Assembly (NCBI GenBank): GCA_021154985.1
Contig: JAJNQE010000122.1
Location: 1 to 45,826, forward strand
Direction of reading: 5' to 3'
From: Hydrogenophaga sp.
GTDB lineage: Bacteria > Pseudomonadota > Gammaproteobacteria > Burkholderiales > Burkholderiaceae_C
DNA: 45,826 bases
Part shown: in pieces, positions 1 through 11,509 of the stretch
Layout: the number at the start of each line of letters is the position of its first letter
How positions within the stretch are numbered: position 1 is the first letter of the stretch
Position numbers and translations under genes: made by a program
The notes under the pieces: model-generated
Told to the model about the DNA's origin: nothing
Databases searched by the model: none
What the model saw: the letters and a program-made list of their open reading frames with translations, nothing else

Positions 1-1449
1 TCACATCCGATCGTGTTCGGTCACTGCGTGAAGATCTTCTACAAAGACGCCTTCGAGAAACACGGCAAGCTGTTCGACGAGCTGGGTGTGAACGTCAACA
101 ACGGCATGGTTGACCTGTACAACAAGATCGCCACGCTGCCGCAAAGCAAGCAGGACGAGATCAAGCGCGACCTGCACGCCTGCCACGAAGGTCGCCCAGA
201 ACTCGCCATGGTCGATTCGGCCAAGGGCATCACCAACTTCCACTCGCCCAACGACGTGATCGTGGACGCCTCCATGCCTGCCATGATCCGCAACAGCGGC
301 AAGATGTGGGGTGCTGATGGCCGTCTGAAGGACGTGAAAGCCGTGATGCCCGAGTCGACTTTCGCTCGCATCTACCAGGAGATGATCAACTTCTGCAAGT
401 GGCACGGCGCGTTCGATCCCAAGACCATGGGTACCGTGCCCAACGTGGGTCTGATGGCCCAGCAGGCCGAGGAATACGGCTCGCACGACAAGACCTTCGA
501 GATCACCGAAGACGGCGTGGCCAACATCACCGACCTGGCCACCGGCGAAGTGCTGCTGAGCCAGGACGTGGAGCAGGGCGACATCTGGCGCATGTGCCAG
601 GTCAAGGATGCCGCCATCCGCGACTGGGTCAAGCTGGCCGTGAACCGCGCGCGCAACTCGGGCATGCCGGTGGTGTTCTGGCTCGACCAGTACCGCCCGC
701 ACGAGGCGCAGCTGATCACCAAGGTCAAGATGTACCTGCACGAGCACAACACAGCGGGCCTGGACATCCAGATCATGAGCCAGGTGCGCGCCATGCGCTA
801 CACGCTGGAGCGTGTGATCCGCGGACTCGACACCATCAGCGCCACCGGCAACATCCTGCGCGACTACCTGACCGACCTGTTCCCCATCATGGAACTGGGC
901 ACCAGCGCCAAGATGCTGTCCATCGTGCCGCTCATGGCGGGCGGTGGCATGTACGAAACCGGCGCGGGCGGCTCGGCTCCCAAACACGTGCAGCAACTGG
1001 TGGAAGAAAACCACCTGCGCTGGGATTCGCTGGGTGAGTTCCTGGCGCTGGCGGTGTCGATGGAAGACCTGGGCCTGAAAACCGGCAACCCGCAGGCCAA
1101 GGTGCTGGCCAAAACGCTGGACGCTGCCACCGGCAAGCTGCTGGACAACAACAAGAACCCGTCGCCCAAGACCGGTCAGCTCGACAACCGTGGCAGCCAG
1201 TTCTACCTGGCGCTGTATTGGGCTCAGGAGCTTGCCGCCCAAACCGAAGCCCCGGCGCTGGCCGAGAAGTTTGCGCCGCTGGCGAAGCAACTCGCCGACA
1301 ACGAAAAGGCCATCGTGGCCGAGCTGGCCGCGGTGCAGGGCAAGCCGGTGGACATTGGTGGTTACTACAAGCCCGACTTCGACAAGCTTGAATCGATCAT
1401 GCGGCCCAGCAAAACCTTCAACGCGGCGCTGGCGTCGGTCCAGCCTTGA
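1..1449 (+). CDS. icd2: NADP-dependent isocitrate dehydrogenase, monomeric type (5' end missing)
   Basis: The reading frame is open from the first base and ends at TGA 1447-1449, leaving 482 residues. Monomeric IDHs are usually about 740 residues, so roughly the N-terminal third lies outside the window. The protein oxidatively decarboxylates isocitrate to 2-oxoglutarate with NADP+ in the TCA cycle, in the cytoplasm. The fragment has the conserved look of the IDH-II family: an early FGHCVKIFYKDAF stretch, GMVDLYNKIATLP, ANITDLATGEVLLSQDVEQGD in part, and a DNRGSQFYLALYWAQ segment near the C-terminus. It is unrelated in sequence to the dimeric enzyme encoded at 2024-3277. A hairpin follows the stop. 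Identification is firm; the start cannot be seen. Confidence 0.95.
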   Translation, partial: SHPIVFGHCVKIFYKDAFEKHGKLFDELGVNVNNGMVDLYNKIATLPQSKQDEIKRDLHACHEGRPELAMVDSAKGITNFHSPNDVIVDASMPAMIRNSGKMWGADGRLKDVKAVMPESTFARIYQEMINFCKWHGAFDPKTMGTVPNVGLMAQQAEEYGSHDKTFEITEDGVANITDLATGEVLLSQDVEQGDIWRMCQVKDAAIRDWVKLAVNRARNSGMPVVFWLDQYRPHEAQLITKVKMYLHEHNTAGLDIQIMSQVRAMRYTLERVIRGLDTISATGNILRDYLTDLFPIMELGTSAKMLSIVPLMAGGGMYETGAGGSAPKHVQQLVEENHLRWDSLGEFLALAVSMEDLGLKTGNPQAKVLAKTLDAATGKLLDNNKNPSPKTGQLDNRGSQFYLALYWAQELAAQTEAPALAEKFAPLAKQLADNEKAIVAELAAVQGKPVDIGGYYKPDFDKLESIMRPSKTFNAALASVQP

Positions 1450-1456
1450 GAAGTAC

Positions 1457-1484
1457 CACCGAGCTGTTGGCTCGGTGATTCTGT
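1457..1484 (+). terminator. Possible weak rho-independent terminator after icd2
   Basis: An 8-bp perfect stem (CACCGAGC at 1457-1464, GCTCGGTG at 1470-1477) with loop TGTTG lies just after the icd2 stop. Only a short, interrupted T-rich stretch (ATTCTGTG) follows, so termination may be weak or the hairpin may serve as a 3' stabiliser between two convergent genes. Confidence 0.45.
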
Positions 1485-1492
1485 GAAGCGGC

Positions 1493-1942
1493 CTACCGTG
1501 TGAACGGTGGGCCGCCCAGTCTGGAGCCGGCCTTGAGGCCGCGCTTGTCAAACCAGCCCTGGTTCATCTCCAGCACAAAGCGCACGGGTTTGGTGGAGCA
1601 GTGCGAGACCAGGCTCTGCGGTTGCATGTCGGCGAGATTGACGATGGTGCCATCGTCGGCCACGAAAGCAGCGGTCAGCGGGAGCAAGGTGTTCTTCATC
1701 CAGAAGCATTGCTCGGCTGCTTGCTCGAAGGCGAACAGCATGCCTTCGTTGGCCGGCATTTCCTTGCGAAACATGAGGCCCACCGCGCGCTGCTGCGGGG
1801 TGGCCGCCACCTGCGCGTTGATCAGGTGCATGCCGGCCGACAGTGTGACCCTGGGCAACTGGAGCTGGGGCGATTCCTGAGCCCAGGCCGTGGCTGTCAG
1901 AAGGGCCCACACACACAGCAGGCTGACGGTCAGTTTTTTCAT
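1493..1942 (-). CDS. DUF192 family secreted protein
   Basis: This is a protein of about 149 residues when started at the ATG at 1942 (MKKLTVSLLCVW). An in-frame ATG 21 bases upstream would add MNHPIIH ahead of a good signal peptide and is less likely. The N-terminus is a Sec signal with a probable cut after TATAWA. The remainder matches the DUF192 family: QVAATPQQRAVGLMFRKEM, MLFAFEQ, CFWMKNTLLPLTAAFV, then VRFVLEMNQGWFDKRG. The family is a small beta-barrel-like fold found in many bacteria and archaea; no biochemical role is assigned. It is probably periplasmic. It sits between the two icd genes, convergent with icd2 and divergent from icd. No functional link to IDH is visible. Confidence 0.85.
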   Translation of the reverse strand: MKKLTVSLLCVWALLTATAWAQESPQLQLPRVTLSAGMHLINAQVAATPQQRAVGLMFRKEMPANEGMLFAFEQAAEQCFWMKNTLLPLTAAFVADDGTIVNLADMQPQSLVSHCSTKPVRFVLEMNQGWFDKRGLKAGSRLGGPPFTR

Positions 1943-1986
1943 GTGGATGATCGGGTGGTTCAACAGGGCTTCCCATTCTCCGCCAT

Positions 1987-2000
1987 CCCTTTGTGAAGGG
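1987..2000. repeat. Short inverted repeat between the DUF192 gene and icd
   Basis: CCCTT-TGTG-AAGGG forms a perfect 5-bp inverted repeat in the divergent intergenic region, just upstream of the probable icd -10 box. It could be an operator half-site pair or chance; no known regulator motif is recognised. Confidence 0.3.
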
Positions 2001-2010
2001 TGTGCCGTGC

Positions 2011-2016
2011 GAGAAT
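2011..2016 (+). promoter_or_regulatory. Candidate -10 box of icd (possible leaderless start)
   Basis: GAGAAT lies exactly 7 bases before the ATG at 2024, the same distance seen at clpS and yeeE. No convincing -35 box is visible. The hexamer departs from TATAAT at the important first base, so this is the weakest of the four cases noted. Confidence 0.3.
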
Positions 2017-2023
2017 TTCACGC

Positions 2024-3277
<1,254 letters not shown>

Positions 3278-3279
3278 GG

Positions 3280-3303
3280 CACCGGCGCCGGTGGCGTTCC
3301 CAC
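3280..3303. repeat. GC-rich palindrome directly after icd
   Basis: CACCGGCGCCGGTG (3280-3293) is a perfect 14-bp palindrome three bases after the icd stop. It overlaps a second potential hairpin (GGTGG at 3290-3294 with CCACC at 3299-3303). No T-tract follows, so it is more likely an mRNA 3' structure than a terminator by itself. Confidence 0.4.
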
Positions 3304-3343
3304 CGCCTCCATCCGTCGCCCGATATGGCGAACTACACCCCCA

Positions 3344-3371
3344 AAAACCGCCAGCTCTGCGGTTTTGTTTT
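3344..3371 (+). terminator. Rho-independent terminator downstream of icd
   Basis: Stem AAAACCGC (3344-3351) pairs with GCGGTTTT (3359-3366) around the loop CAGCTCT and runs into GTTTT. This is a conventional terminator for icd within the 239-base gap before clpS. The remainder of that gap (3372-3503) holds no gene I can support. Confidence 0.75.
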
Positions 3372-3503
3372 CGCCTTTCCCCTCACAATGAGGCATGGAA
3401 AAAACCATGCCGCACACACCGGCCCCGCCAGCGGGCGAAGGCGTGGTTGCGGCCTGCGGCCCGGTGCTAATCCCGCATGCCGATGTGGGCGGATACGCGC
3501 CGC

Positions 3504-3509
3504 TAGAAT
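3504..3509 (+). promoter_or_regulatory. Candidate -10 box of clpS (leaderless geometry)
   Basis: TAGAAT is followed by seven bases (GGTTTTC) and then the ATG at 3517. The expected transcription start, about 7 nt after a -10 box, would fall on or next to the A of the ATG. There is no Shine-Dalgarno sequence, and no clear -35 hexamer is visible. Confidence 0.5.
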
Positions 3510-3516
3510 GGTTTTC

Positions 3517-3873
3517 ATGGCCACCCAGAACCCCAAAAAACCCGAAAACCCGACGGCGCCTCCCAGCGTCGGCAACGACGAGTCGGTGGTGCTTGAACGG
3601 CGTGCCCAGCGCACCCAGCCACCCCAGATGTTTCAGGTGGTTTTGCTCAACGACGATTTCACGCCCATGGAGTTCGTGGTGCACGTCATCCAGGAGTTCT
3701 TCAGCAAGGACCGCGAAACGGCCACCCAGATCATGCTCAAGATCCACCTGGAAGGAAAAGGCATCTGCGGGGTTTATTCCCGCGACGTGGCCAGCACCAA
3801 GGTCGACCAGGTCCTTCAAGCGGCCCGAGCCGCCGGTCATCCGTTGCAATGCATGAGCGAGCCGGTTGAATAA
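3517..3873 (+). CDS. clpS: ATP-dependent Clp protease adaptor ClpS
   Basis: 118 residues with start ATG 3517 (MATQNPKK); an ATG nine bases earlier (MVF) overlaps the probable -10 box and is unlikely. ClpS binds N-degron substrates with destabilising N-terminal residues and delivers them to ClpA. A disordered N-terminal tail of about 35 residues precedes the core: MFQVVLLNDDFTPMEFVVHVIQ in part carries the NDD(F/Y)T(P)M signature of the substrate pocket, followed by ATQIMLKIHLEGKGICGVYSRDVA and the C-terminal helix. clpA follows after 93 bases. It appears to have its own promoter and is probably translated from a leaderless or very short-leader transcript. Confidence 0.96.
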   Translation: MATQNPKKPENPTAPPSVGNDESVVLERRAQRTQPPQMFQVVLLNDDFTPMEFVVHVIQEFFSKDRETATQIMLKIHLEGKGICGVYSRDVASTKVDQVLQAARAAGHPLQCMSEPVE

Positions 3874-3966
3874 AGCACGAACCGCCTCATCTGAACCCAC
3901 GAACCTGTTCTGTTCTCCTATCAGACATTTGCTTTCCCGATCATCCCAGCCCAAAGGACGTGCCCC

Positions 3967-6303
<2,337 letters not shown>

Positions 6304-6321
6304 GCTTCAGCCTCACCATGC

Positions 6322-6350
6322 AAAAGGCCCGGTCTTCCGGGCCTTTTGTT
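6322..6350. terminator. Bidirectional rho-independent terminator
   Basis: A perfect 11-bp stem (AAAAGGCCCGG at 6322-6332, CCGGGCCTTTT at 6337-6347) with a TCTT loop lies between the convergent clpA and DUF1499 genes. The A-run on one side and T-run on the other allow it to terminate transcription from both directions. Confidence 0.9.
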
Positions 6351-6369
6351 TTGGGCGTTGCGGTTCGCT

Positions 6370-6855
6370 TCAGGGGGCTGCGAGGTAAGCCGCGCGAATG
6401 GCCTCGATGCGTTGGCGGTTCACGCCAAAGTCTTCGCGTCCCAGGCGGCTGGCGCTGCGCAGCTCGATCACGCCACTGGCCGGGTTGGCCCAGAACTCCA
6501 CGTCGTCCACAAACTTGAGCCAGCGTGTCTGCGCCTGGGCATACATGTAGTCGGGGCGTTGTTCGACGATGGTCACGCCGGGCATGGCGAGCAGCACGGC
6601 CTCCAGCGCCTTCAGCGAGGCCGCTGCACCGGCCGCCTTGAAGGGCAGCGGGTCAACCGCGGCATAGGCGCGTTGCGGGTGGTCGGGCAGCAGCGCGGCC
6701 TGGCTGCTCACGCTGTTGCGGGTGAGCGAGGGTGGCTTCAGGCGGCCGTCTTTCACGCCGAGGTCGCCCGGCCGCTGACCGCTGAGCAAGCCGACCTGGG
6801 CGGCCACCAGGGCCAGCACGATGGTGGCCAGGACGATGTAGAAGACGAATTTCAT
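6370..6855 (-). CDS. DUF1499 domain protein with N-terminal membrane anchor
   Basis: 161 residues. A single hydrophobic segment at about residues 3-22 (FVFYIVLATIVLALVAAQVG) is a membrane anchor or uncleaved signal. The remainder resembles DUF1499: a PPSLTRNSVSSQA start, then YMYAQAQTRWLKFVDDVEFW, IELRSASRLGREDFGVNRQRIE. The family has no assigned biochemical function. Only 11 bases separate its start from the stop of the upstream HerA-like gene, so the two are almost certainly co-transcribed. A shared role is not evident. It ends at the bidirectional terminator with clpA. Confidence 0.8.
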   Translation of the reverse strand: MKFVFYIVLATIVLALVAAQVGLLSGQRPGDLGVKDGRLKPPSLTRNSVSSQAALLPDHPQRAYAAVDPLPFKAAGAAASLKALEAVLLAMPGVTIVEQRPDYMYAQAQTRWLKFVDDVEFWANPASGVIELRSASRLGREDFGVNRQRIEAIRAAYLAAP

Positions 6856-6866
6856 GTTGCGCCCGT

Positions 6867-8417
6867 TCAGCGTTTGCCGCCGAGCAGACTGCCCAGCACG
6901 CCTCGCACGATCTGACGGCCCAGACCGCTGGCCACGCTGCGCGCCGCCGTTTTGGCCATGGTCTGCACCAGTCCGTCGTATTGGCCACCGCGTGGGCCGG
7001 TGCGGCCAAACAAGGCCTCGTTGACCATGCCGCCGATGCCACCACCACCGGCTTCGGCTTCTTGTTTGGCGGCGCCGGGAATGCGGGGCGTTTTCGCTGC
7101 GGCCTTCTGCTCGGCGGGCTCGGCCTCGGCCCCACCGCGCTGGCCCGCGTGGTTGGCAAACATCTCGTAGGCGCTCTCACGGTCGAGCAGCTTCTCGTAC
7201 ACGCCCGCTACCAGCGAGCCTTGGCGCAGCTGCTGGCGCTGGGCGTCGGTGATGGGACCGAGCTGGCTGCCCGGTGGCACCACAAACACGCGCTCGGTTT
7301 CACAGGGCCGGCCTTTGGCGTCCAGCAGGCTCACCAGCGCCTCGCCCACGGCGAGTTCGGTGATGGCGGCTTCGATGTCCAGCCCGGCTTTGGGGCGCAT
7401 GGTCTGGGCGGTGGACTTCACCGCCTTCTGGTCGCGCGGGGTGAAGGCGCGCAGCGCATGCTGCACGCGGTTGCCGAGCTGGCCGAGCACGCTGTCCGGA
7501 ATGTCCAGCGGGTTCTGCGTCACGAAATACACGCCCACGCCCTTGGAGCGCACCAGGCGCACCACGAGTTCGATGCGCTCGATCAGCACCTTGGGCGCCT
7601 CATTGAAGAGCAGGTGGGCCTCGTCGAAGAAAAACACCAGCTTGGGTTTTTCCGGGTCGCCGATCTCGGGCAGGGTCTCGAACAGTTCCGAGAGCATCCA
7701 CAGCAAAAAGGTGGCGTACAGGCGCGGCGCGTTCATGAGCTTGTCGGCCGCCAGGATGTTGATCACACCTTTGCCGTCCACGGTCTGCATGAAGTCGCTG
7801 ATGTCGAGCATGGGCTCGCCGAAGAACTGGTCGCCGCCCTGTTGTTCGACCTGCATCAAACCGCGCTGGATGGCACCGATGCTGGCTGCGCTGATGTTGC
7901 CGTACTCGGTGGTGAACTGCTTGGCGTTGTCGCCGATGTGCTGCAGCATGGCCCGCAGGTCTTTCATGTCCAGCAACAGCAGGCCGTTGTCGTCGGCGAT
8001 CTTGAACACCAGGTTGAGCACGCCCGCCTGCGTGTCGTTGAGGTTGAGCATGCGCGCCAGCAGCAGCGGACCCATGTCGCTGATGGTGGCTCGCACCGGG
8101 TGGCCGAGCTCGCCGAACACGTCCCACAGCGTGGTGGGGCAGGCTTGCGAGGCGGGCAGAGTGATGCCGCGTTCCTGCAGCACCTTGCTGATTTTTTCGC
8201 CGAAGCTGCCCTTCTGGCTGATGCCCGAGAGGTCGCCTTTCACGTCGGCCATGAACACCGGTACGCCGATGTTGGAGAACTGCTCGGCCAGGGTTTGCAG
8301 CGTCACCGTCTTGCCGGTGCCGGTGGCGCCGGTGATCAGCCCGTGCCGGTTGGCCAGGCCCGGCAGCAACTGGCAGGTGGTGTTGGCGTTCTGGGCGATC
8401 AGCATCGGTTCGGCCAT
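6867..8417 (-). CDS. HerA/YjgR-like helicase-fold ATPase (DUF853)
   Basis: 516 residues. Walker A GATGTGKT lies at 30-37 and Walker B FFFDEAHLLF at about 262-271, with NPLDIPDSVLGQLGNRVQHA C-terminal to them, typical of the YjgR/DUF853 branch of HerA-FtsK ATPases. A low-complexity stretch at about 425-475 (AEPAEQKAAAKTPRIPGAAK, then glycines) precedes a C-terminal tail ending GRQIVRGVLGSLLGGKR. Cellular function is not established; unlike archaeal HerA there is no NurA nuclease nearby. The start ATG at 8417 has AAGGAAG upstream. It is divergent from yebC and followed by the DUF1499 gene. Confidence 0.9.
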   Translation of the reverse strand: MAEPMLIAQNANTTCQLLPGLANRHGLITGATGTGKTVTLQTLAEQFSNIGVPVFMADVKGDLSGISQKGSFGEKISKVLQERGITLPASQACPTTLWDVFGELGHPVRATISDMGPLLLARMLNLNDTQAGVLNLVFKIADDNGLLLLDMKDLRAMLQHIGDNAKQFTTEYGNISAASIGAIQRGLMQVEQQGGDQFFGEPMLDISDFMQTVDGKGVINILAADKLMNAPRLYATFLLWMLSELFETLPEIGDPEKPKLVFFFDEAHLLFNEAPKVLIERIELVVRLVRSKGVGVYFVTQNPLDIPDSVLGQLGNRVQHALRAFTPRDQKAVKSTAQTMRPKAGLDIEAAITELAVGEALVSLLDAKGRPCETERVFVVPPGSQLGPITDAQRQQLRQGSLVAGVYEKLLDRESAYEMFANHAGQRGGAEAEPAEQKAAAKTPRIPGAAKQEAEAGGGGIGGMVNEALFGRTGPRGGQYDGLVQTMAKTAARSVASGLGRQIVRGVLGSLLGGKR

Positions 8418-8464
8418 GGCGGAGCTTCCTTGTGTGCGGGTTCGGGGCAGGGCGGGTGAAAACG

Positions 8465-8470
8465 TAAAAT
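8465..8470 (+). promoter_or_regulatory. Candidate -10 box upstream of yebC
   Basis: TAAAAT stands in the 99-base divergent gap between the HerA-like gene and yebC, 46 bases before the GTG start. A poor -35 candidate (TTCGGG at 8441-8446, 18-base spacer) is present. Confidence 0.4.
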
Positions 8471-8516
8471 CGCAGGCTTATTAGATCAAAGCCCAAGCAG
8501 GCAAAAGGACAATTTC

Positions 8517-9242
8517 GTGGCCGGACACAGCAAATGGGCAAACATTCAGCACCGCAAGGGTCGCCAGGACGAAAAGCGCGGAAAGATCTGGACCCGCGTC
8601 ATCCGTGAGATCACCGTGGCCGCGCGCCAGGGTGGTGGCGACCCCGCCATGAACCCGCGCCTGCGCCTGGCCATCGACAAGGCCAAGGCCGCCAACATGC
8701 CGGCCGACCGCATCAAATACAACGTCGACAAGGCCTCTGGCAACCTGGAAGGACAGGCGCTCGAGGAAATCCGCTACGAGGGCTACGGCATCGGTGGCGC
8801 GGCCGTGATCATCGACACCATGACCGACAACAAGGTCCGTACCGTGGCCGAAGTGCGCCACGCGTTCAGCAAACACGGCGGCAACCTGGGCACCGATGGT
8901 TCGGTGTCGTTCCAGTTCAAGCACTGCGGGCAACTGGTGTTCGCACCCGGCACGTCGGAAGACAAGGTAATGGAAGTGGCGCTGGAAGCCGGCGCCGACG
9001 ACGTGATCACAGACGCCGATGGCGCCATTGAGGTGCTGACCTCACCGACCGAATTCGAAGCCGTCAAGAACGCGCTGGAGGCCGCAGGACTCACGCCCGA
9101 GATCGCCGAAGTGACTATGCGCGCAGAAAACACGGTGGAGCTCACCGGCGAGGACGCGGTGCGCATGCAGAAGCTGCTCGACGTGCTCGAAGACCTGGAC
9201 GATGTGCAGGGCGTCTTCCACAACGCCGAGATTCAAGAATGA
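8517..9242 (+). CDS. yebC: YebC/PmpR family protein
   Basis: 241 residues starting at GTG 8517 (AGHSKWANIQHRKGRQDEKR follows), with AAAGGA upstream. This family was annotated as a DNA-binding transcription regulator. Homologues (TACO1, YebC) are also linked to translation through polyproline or stalled ribosomes. The family signature is clear: GHSKWANI, GRQDEKRGKIW, the NMPADRIKYNVDKASG region, YEGYGIGGAAVIIDTMTDNK in part, and the C-terminal LLDVLEDLDDVQGVFHNAEI. Its TGA overlaps the purD ATG (ATGA), so it heads the long plus-strand operon and is translationally coupled to purD. Confidence 0.96.
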   Translation: MAGHSKWANIQHRKGRQDEKRGKIWTRVIREITVAARQGGGDPAMNPRLRLAIDKAKAANMPADRIKYNVDKASGNLEGQALEEIRYEGYGIGGAAVIIDTMTDNKVRTVAEVRHAFSKHGGNLGTDGSVSFQFKHCGQLVFAPGTSEDKVMEVALEAGADDVITDADGAIEVLTSPTEFEAVKNALEAAGLTPEIAEVTMRAENTVELTGEDAVRMQKLLDVLEDLDDVQGVFHNAEIQE

Positions 9243-10513
9243 AAGTACTGGTTATTGGCGGCGGTGGCCGCGAACATGCGCTGGCCTGGAAGCTGAAGCA
9301 CGACGAAGGTGTGAGCCAGGTGTTTGTGGCGCCCGGCAATGCCGGCACGGCGCGCGACCCGGATCTGATCAACCTCGACATCACCGACAAGGCGGCGCTG
9401 CGCGAATGGGCGCAGGCCCAGGGTGTGGCGCTCACCGTGGTGGGGCCCGAAGCGCCTCTGGCCGCAGGCGTGGTGGACGAATTCCGCGCCCACGGCCTGC
9501 CGATCTTCGGCCCGACCAAAGCCGCTGCGCAGCTGGAAAGCTCCAAGGCCTTCTCCAAGGCGTTCATGCAGCGCCACGGCATTCCCACCGCCAAGTACCA
9601 GGCCTTCACCGACCCGGCCCAGGCCCATGCCTACGTGGACGCCGAGGGCGCGCCCATCGTCGTCAAGGCCGACGGCCTGGCGGCTGGCAAGGGCGTGGTG
9701 GTGGCCATGACGGCCGCCGAAGCGCACGAAGCCATCGACTTCATGTTGCTCGACAACGCCCTGGGCGTGGCGCACAACGAAGGTGGTGCGAGGGTTGTCA
9801 TCGAAGAATTCCTCGAAGGCGAAGAAGCCAGCTTCATCGTGCTGTGCGATGGCGAACACGCGCTGGCCCTGGCCACCAGCCAGGACCACAAGCGCCTGCT
9901 GGACGCCGACCAGGGCCCCAACACCGGCGGCATGGGCGCGTATTCGCCTGCTCCCGTGGTCACGCCGGCGGTACACGAGCGAGCCATGAACGAGGTGATC
10001 CTGCCCACGCTGCGCGGCATGGCCGCCGACGGCATTCCTTACACCGGCTTTCTGTACGCCGGTTTGATGATCACGCCCCACGGGCGCGTGAAGACGCTGG
10101 AATTCAACTGCCGCATGGGCGACCCCGAAACCCAGCCCATCATGATGCGGCTCCAGAGCAACCTCACGCAGGTGCTGCTCTCGGCCACTCGCACCGAGCT
10201 CGACCGCGTGGCCCTGGAGTGGGACCCACGCGAGGCGCTGGGCGTGGTGCTGGCGGCAGCCGGTTACCCGCTGAACCCGCGCAAAGGCGATGCCATCACC
10301 GGTTTGCCGGCCGACACCGCCGATGGCATGGTGTTCCACGCCGGCACGGCGGGGGCTGCCGATGCGGTTCGGGTCTCCGGGGGGCGCGTGTTGTGCGTGA
10401 CCGCTCTGGCAGAAACGGTGGCGCTGGCCCGGCAGCGCGCCTATGCGCTGGTGGACGGTATCCACTTCGACGGCATGCAGTGCCGTCGCGACATCGGTTA
10501 CCGTGCACTCTGA
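9239..10513 (+). CDS. purD: Phosphoribosylamine-glycine ligase (GAR synthetase)
   Basis: 424 residues, the usual PurD length. It joins phosphoribosylamine and glycine with ATP in the second step of purine synthesis. The N-terminal domain opens MKVLVIGGGGREHALAWKL. The ATP-grasp domain shows GLPIFGPTKAAAQLESSKAF, VVKADGLAAGKGVVVA, EEFLEGEEASFIVLCDG and NTGGMGAYSPAPVV. The catalytic/metal stretch FNCRMGDPETQPIMMRL follows. Its ATG overlaps the yebC stop. A GC hairpin without a T-run (GGCCGA 10518-10523 with TCGGCC 10529-10534) lies just after the stop, in the 78-base gap before hemF. Confidence 0.98.
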   Translation: MKVLVIGGGGREHALAWKLKHDEGVSQVFVAPGNAGTARDPDLINLDITDKAALREWAQAQGVALTVVGPEAPLAAGVVDEFRAHGLPIFGPTKAAAQLESSKAFSKAFMQRHGIPTAKYQAFTDPAQAHAYVDAEGAPIVVKADGLAAGKGVVVAMTAAEAHEAIDFMLLDNALGVAHNEGGARVVIEEFLEGEEASFIVLCDGEHALALATSQDHKRLLDADQGPNTGGMGAYSPAPVVTPAVHERAMNEVILPTLRGMAADGIPYTGFLYAGLMITPHGRVKTLEFNCRMGDPETQPIMMRLQSNLTQVLLSATRTELDRVALEWDPREALGVVLAAAGYPLNPRKGDAITGLPADTADGMVFHAGTAGAADAVRVSGGRVLCVTALAETVALARQRAYALVDGIHFDGMQCRRDIGYRAL

Positions 10514-10591
10514 ACCTGGCCGACGCCCTCGGCCGACCCGCCAGCGCAGCCGCCCCTTTGTACGGCCTTTCCCCGACGATTCGGTCAGACC

Positions 10592-11509
10592 ATGAAACAG
10601 ACTTCCCTGTCTTCCGTGCGCGAGTTCCTCATCGACCTGCAGGACCGCATCACCTCCACCGTGGCCATGGTGGACGGTGGCAGTTTTGTCGTCGACCGCT
10701 GGACCAAGCCGGCGGGCGAAATCCTGCAAGGCAACGGCATCACGCAGATCCTGGAAGACGGGGCGGTGTTCGAGCGCGCGGGCTGCGGTTTTTCGCACGT
10801 GACCGGCCCGCGCCTGCCGCCGTCGGCCACCGCACATCGGCCCGAGCTCAACGGCGCGCCGTTTGAGGCCATGGGCGTCTCGCTGGTGTTTCACCCGCGC
10901 AACCCCTACGTGCCCACGGTGCACATGAACGTGCGCATGCTCGCGGCCACGCCCGCTGGTGGCGAGCCGGTGTGCTGGTTCGGTGGTGGCATGGACCTCA
11001 CGCCGTATTACGGTTTCGAGGAAGACGCGGTGCATTTCCACCGCTCGGTGAAAAACGCGCTCGACCCGTTCGGCGTGGACAAATACCCCCGCTTCAAAAC
11101 CTGGTGCGACGAGTACTTTTATTTGAAGCACCGCGATGAGCAGCGCGGCATCGGTGGCGTTTTCTTCGACGACTTCTCCGAACTCGGCTTCGACGGCAGC
11201 TTTGCCATGATGAGCTCGGTCGGCGACGCTTTTCTGGACGCCTACCTGCCCATCGTCGATCGCCGCAAGAACACACCCTATGGCGAACGCGAGCGCAGCT
11301 TCCAGCTGTATCGCCGCGGGCGCTATGTTGAATTCAACCTGGTGTGGGACCGCGGCACGCATTTCGGCCTGCAGTCGGGCGGGCGCAGCGAATCGATCTT
11401 GTTGTCCATGCCGCCGCTGGTCAGCTGGGCCTACAACCGCAAAACCAAAAAAGGCACGCCCGAAGAGCGGCTCTACAAGGATTTTCTGGTGCGCAAGGAC
11501 TGGCTTTGA
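10592..11509 (+). CDS. hemF: Oxygen-dependent coproporphyrinogen-III oxidase
   Basis: 305 residues, standard for HemF. It decarboxylates coproporphyrinogen III to protoporphyrinogen IX using O2, a late heme-synthesis step in the cytoplasm. Family motifs are GGSFVVDRWTKPAGEILQGN in part, the NPYVPTVHMNVRM segment at about 104-116 with a conserved catalytic-region histidine, CWFGGGMDLTPYYGFEEDAV at about 128-147, and GRYVEFNLVWDRGTHFGLQS. It depends on oxygen, consistent with an aerobic organism. The last bases overlap a TTG that I take as the nadD start. No FNR-type site is evident upstream. Confidence 0.98.
   Translation: MKQTSLSSVREFLIDLQDRITSTVAMVDGGSFVVDRWTKPAGEILQGNGITQILEDGAVFERAGCGFSHVTGPRLPPSATAHRPELNGAPFEAMGVSLVFHPRNPYVPTVHMNVRMLAATPAGGEPVCWFGGGMDLTPYYGFEEDAVHFHRSVKNALDPFGVDKYPRFKTWCDEYFYLKHRDEQRGIGGVFFDDFSELGFDGSFAMMSSVGDAFLDAYLPIVDRRKNTPYGERERSFQLYRRGRYVEFNLVWDRGTHFGLQSGGRSESILLSMPPLVSWAYNRKTKKGTPEERLYKDFLVRKDWL

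Noticed and set aside
3395..3856. Possible small gene starting upstream of clpS
   Set aside because: It overlaps clpS in another frame for most of its length and its translation has no recognisable features; codon usage follows clpS, not this frame.
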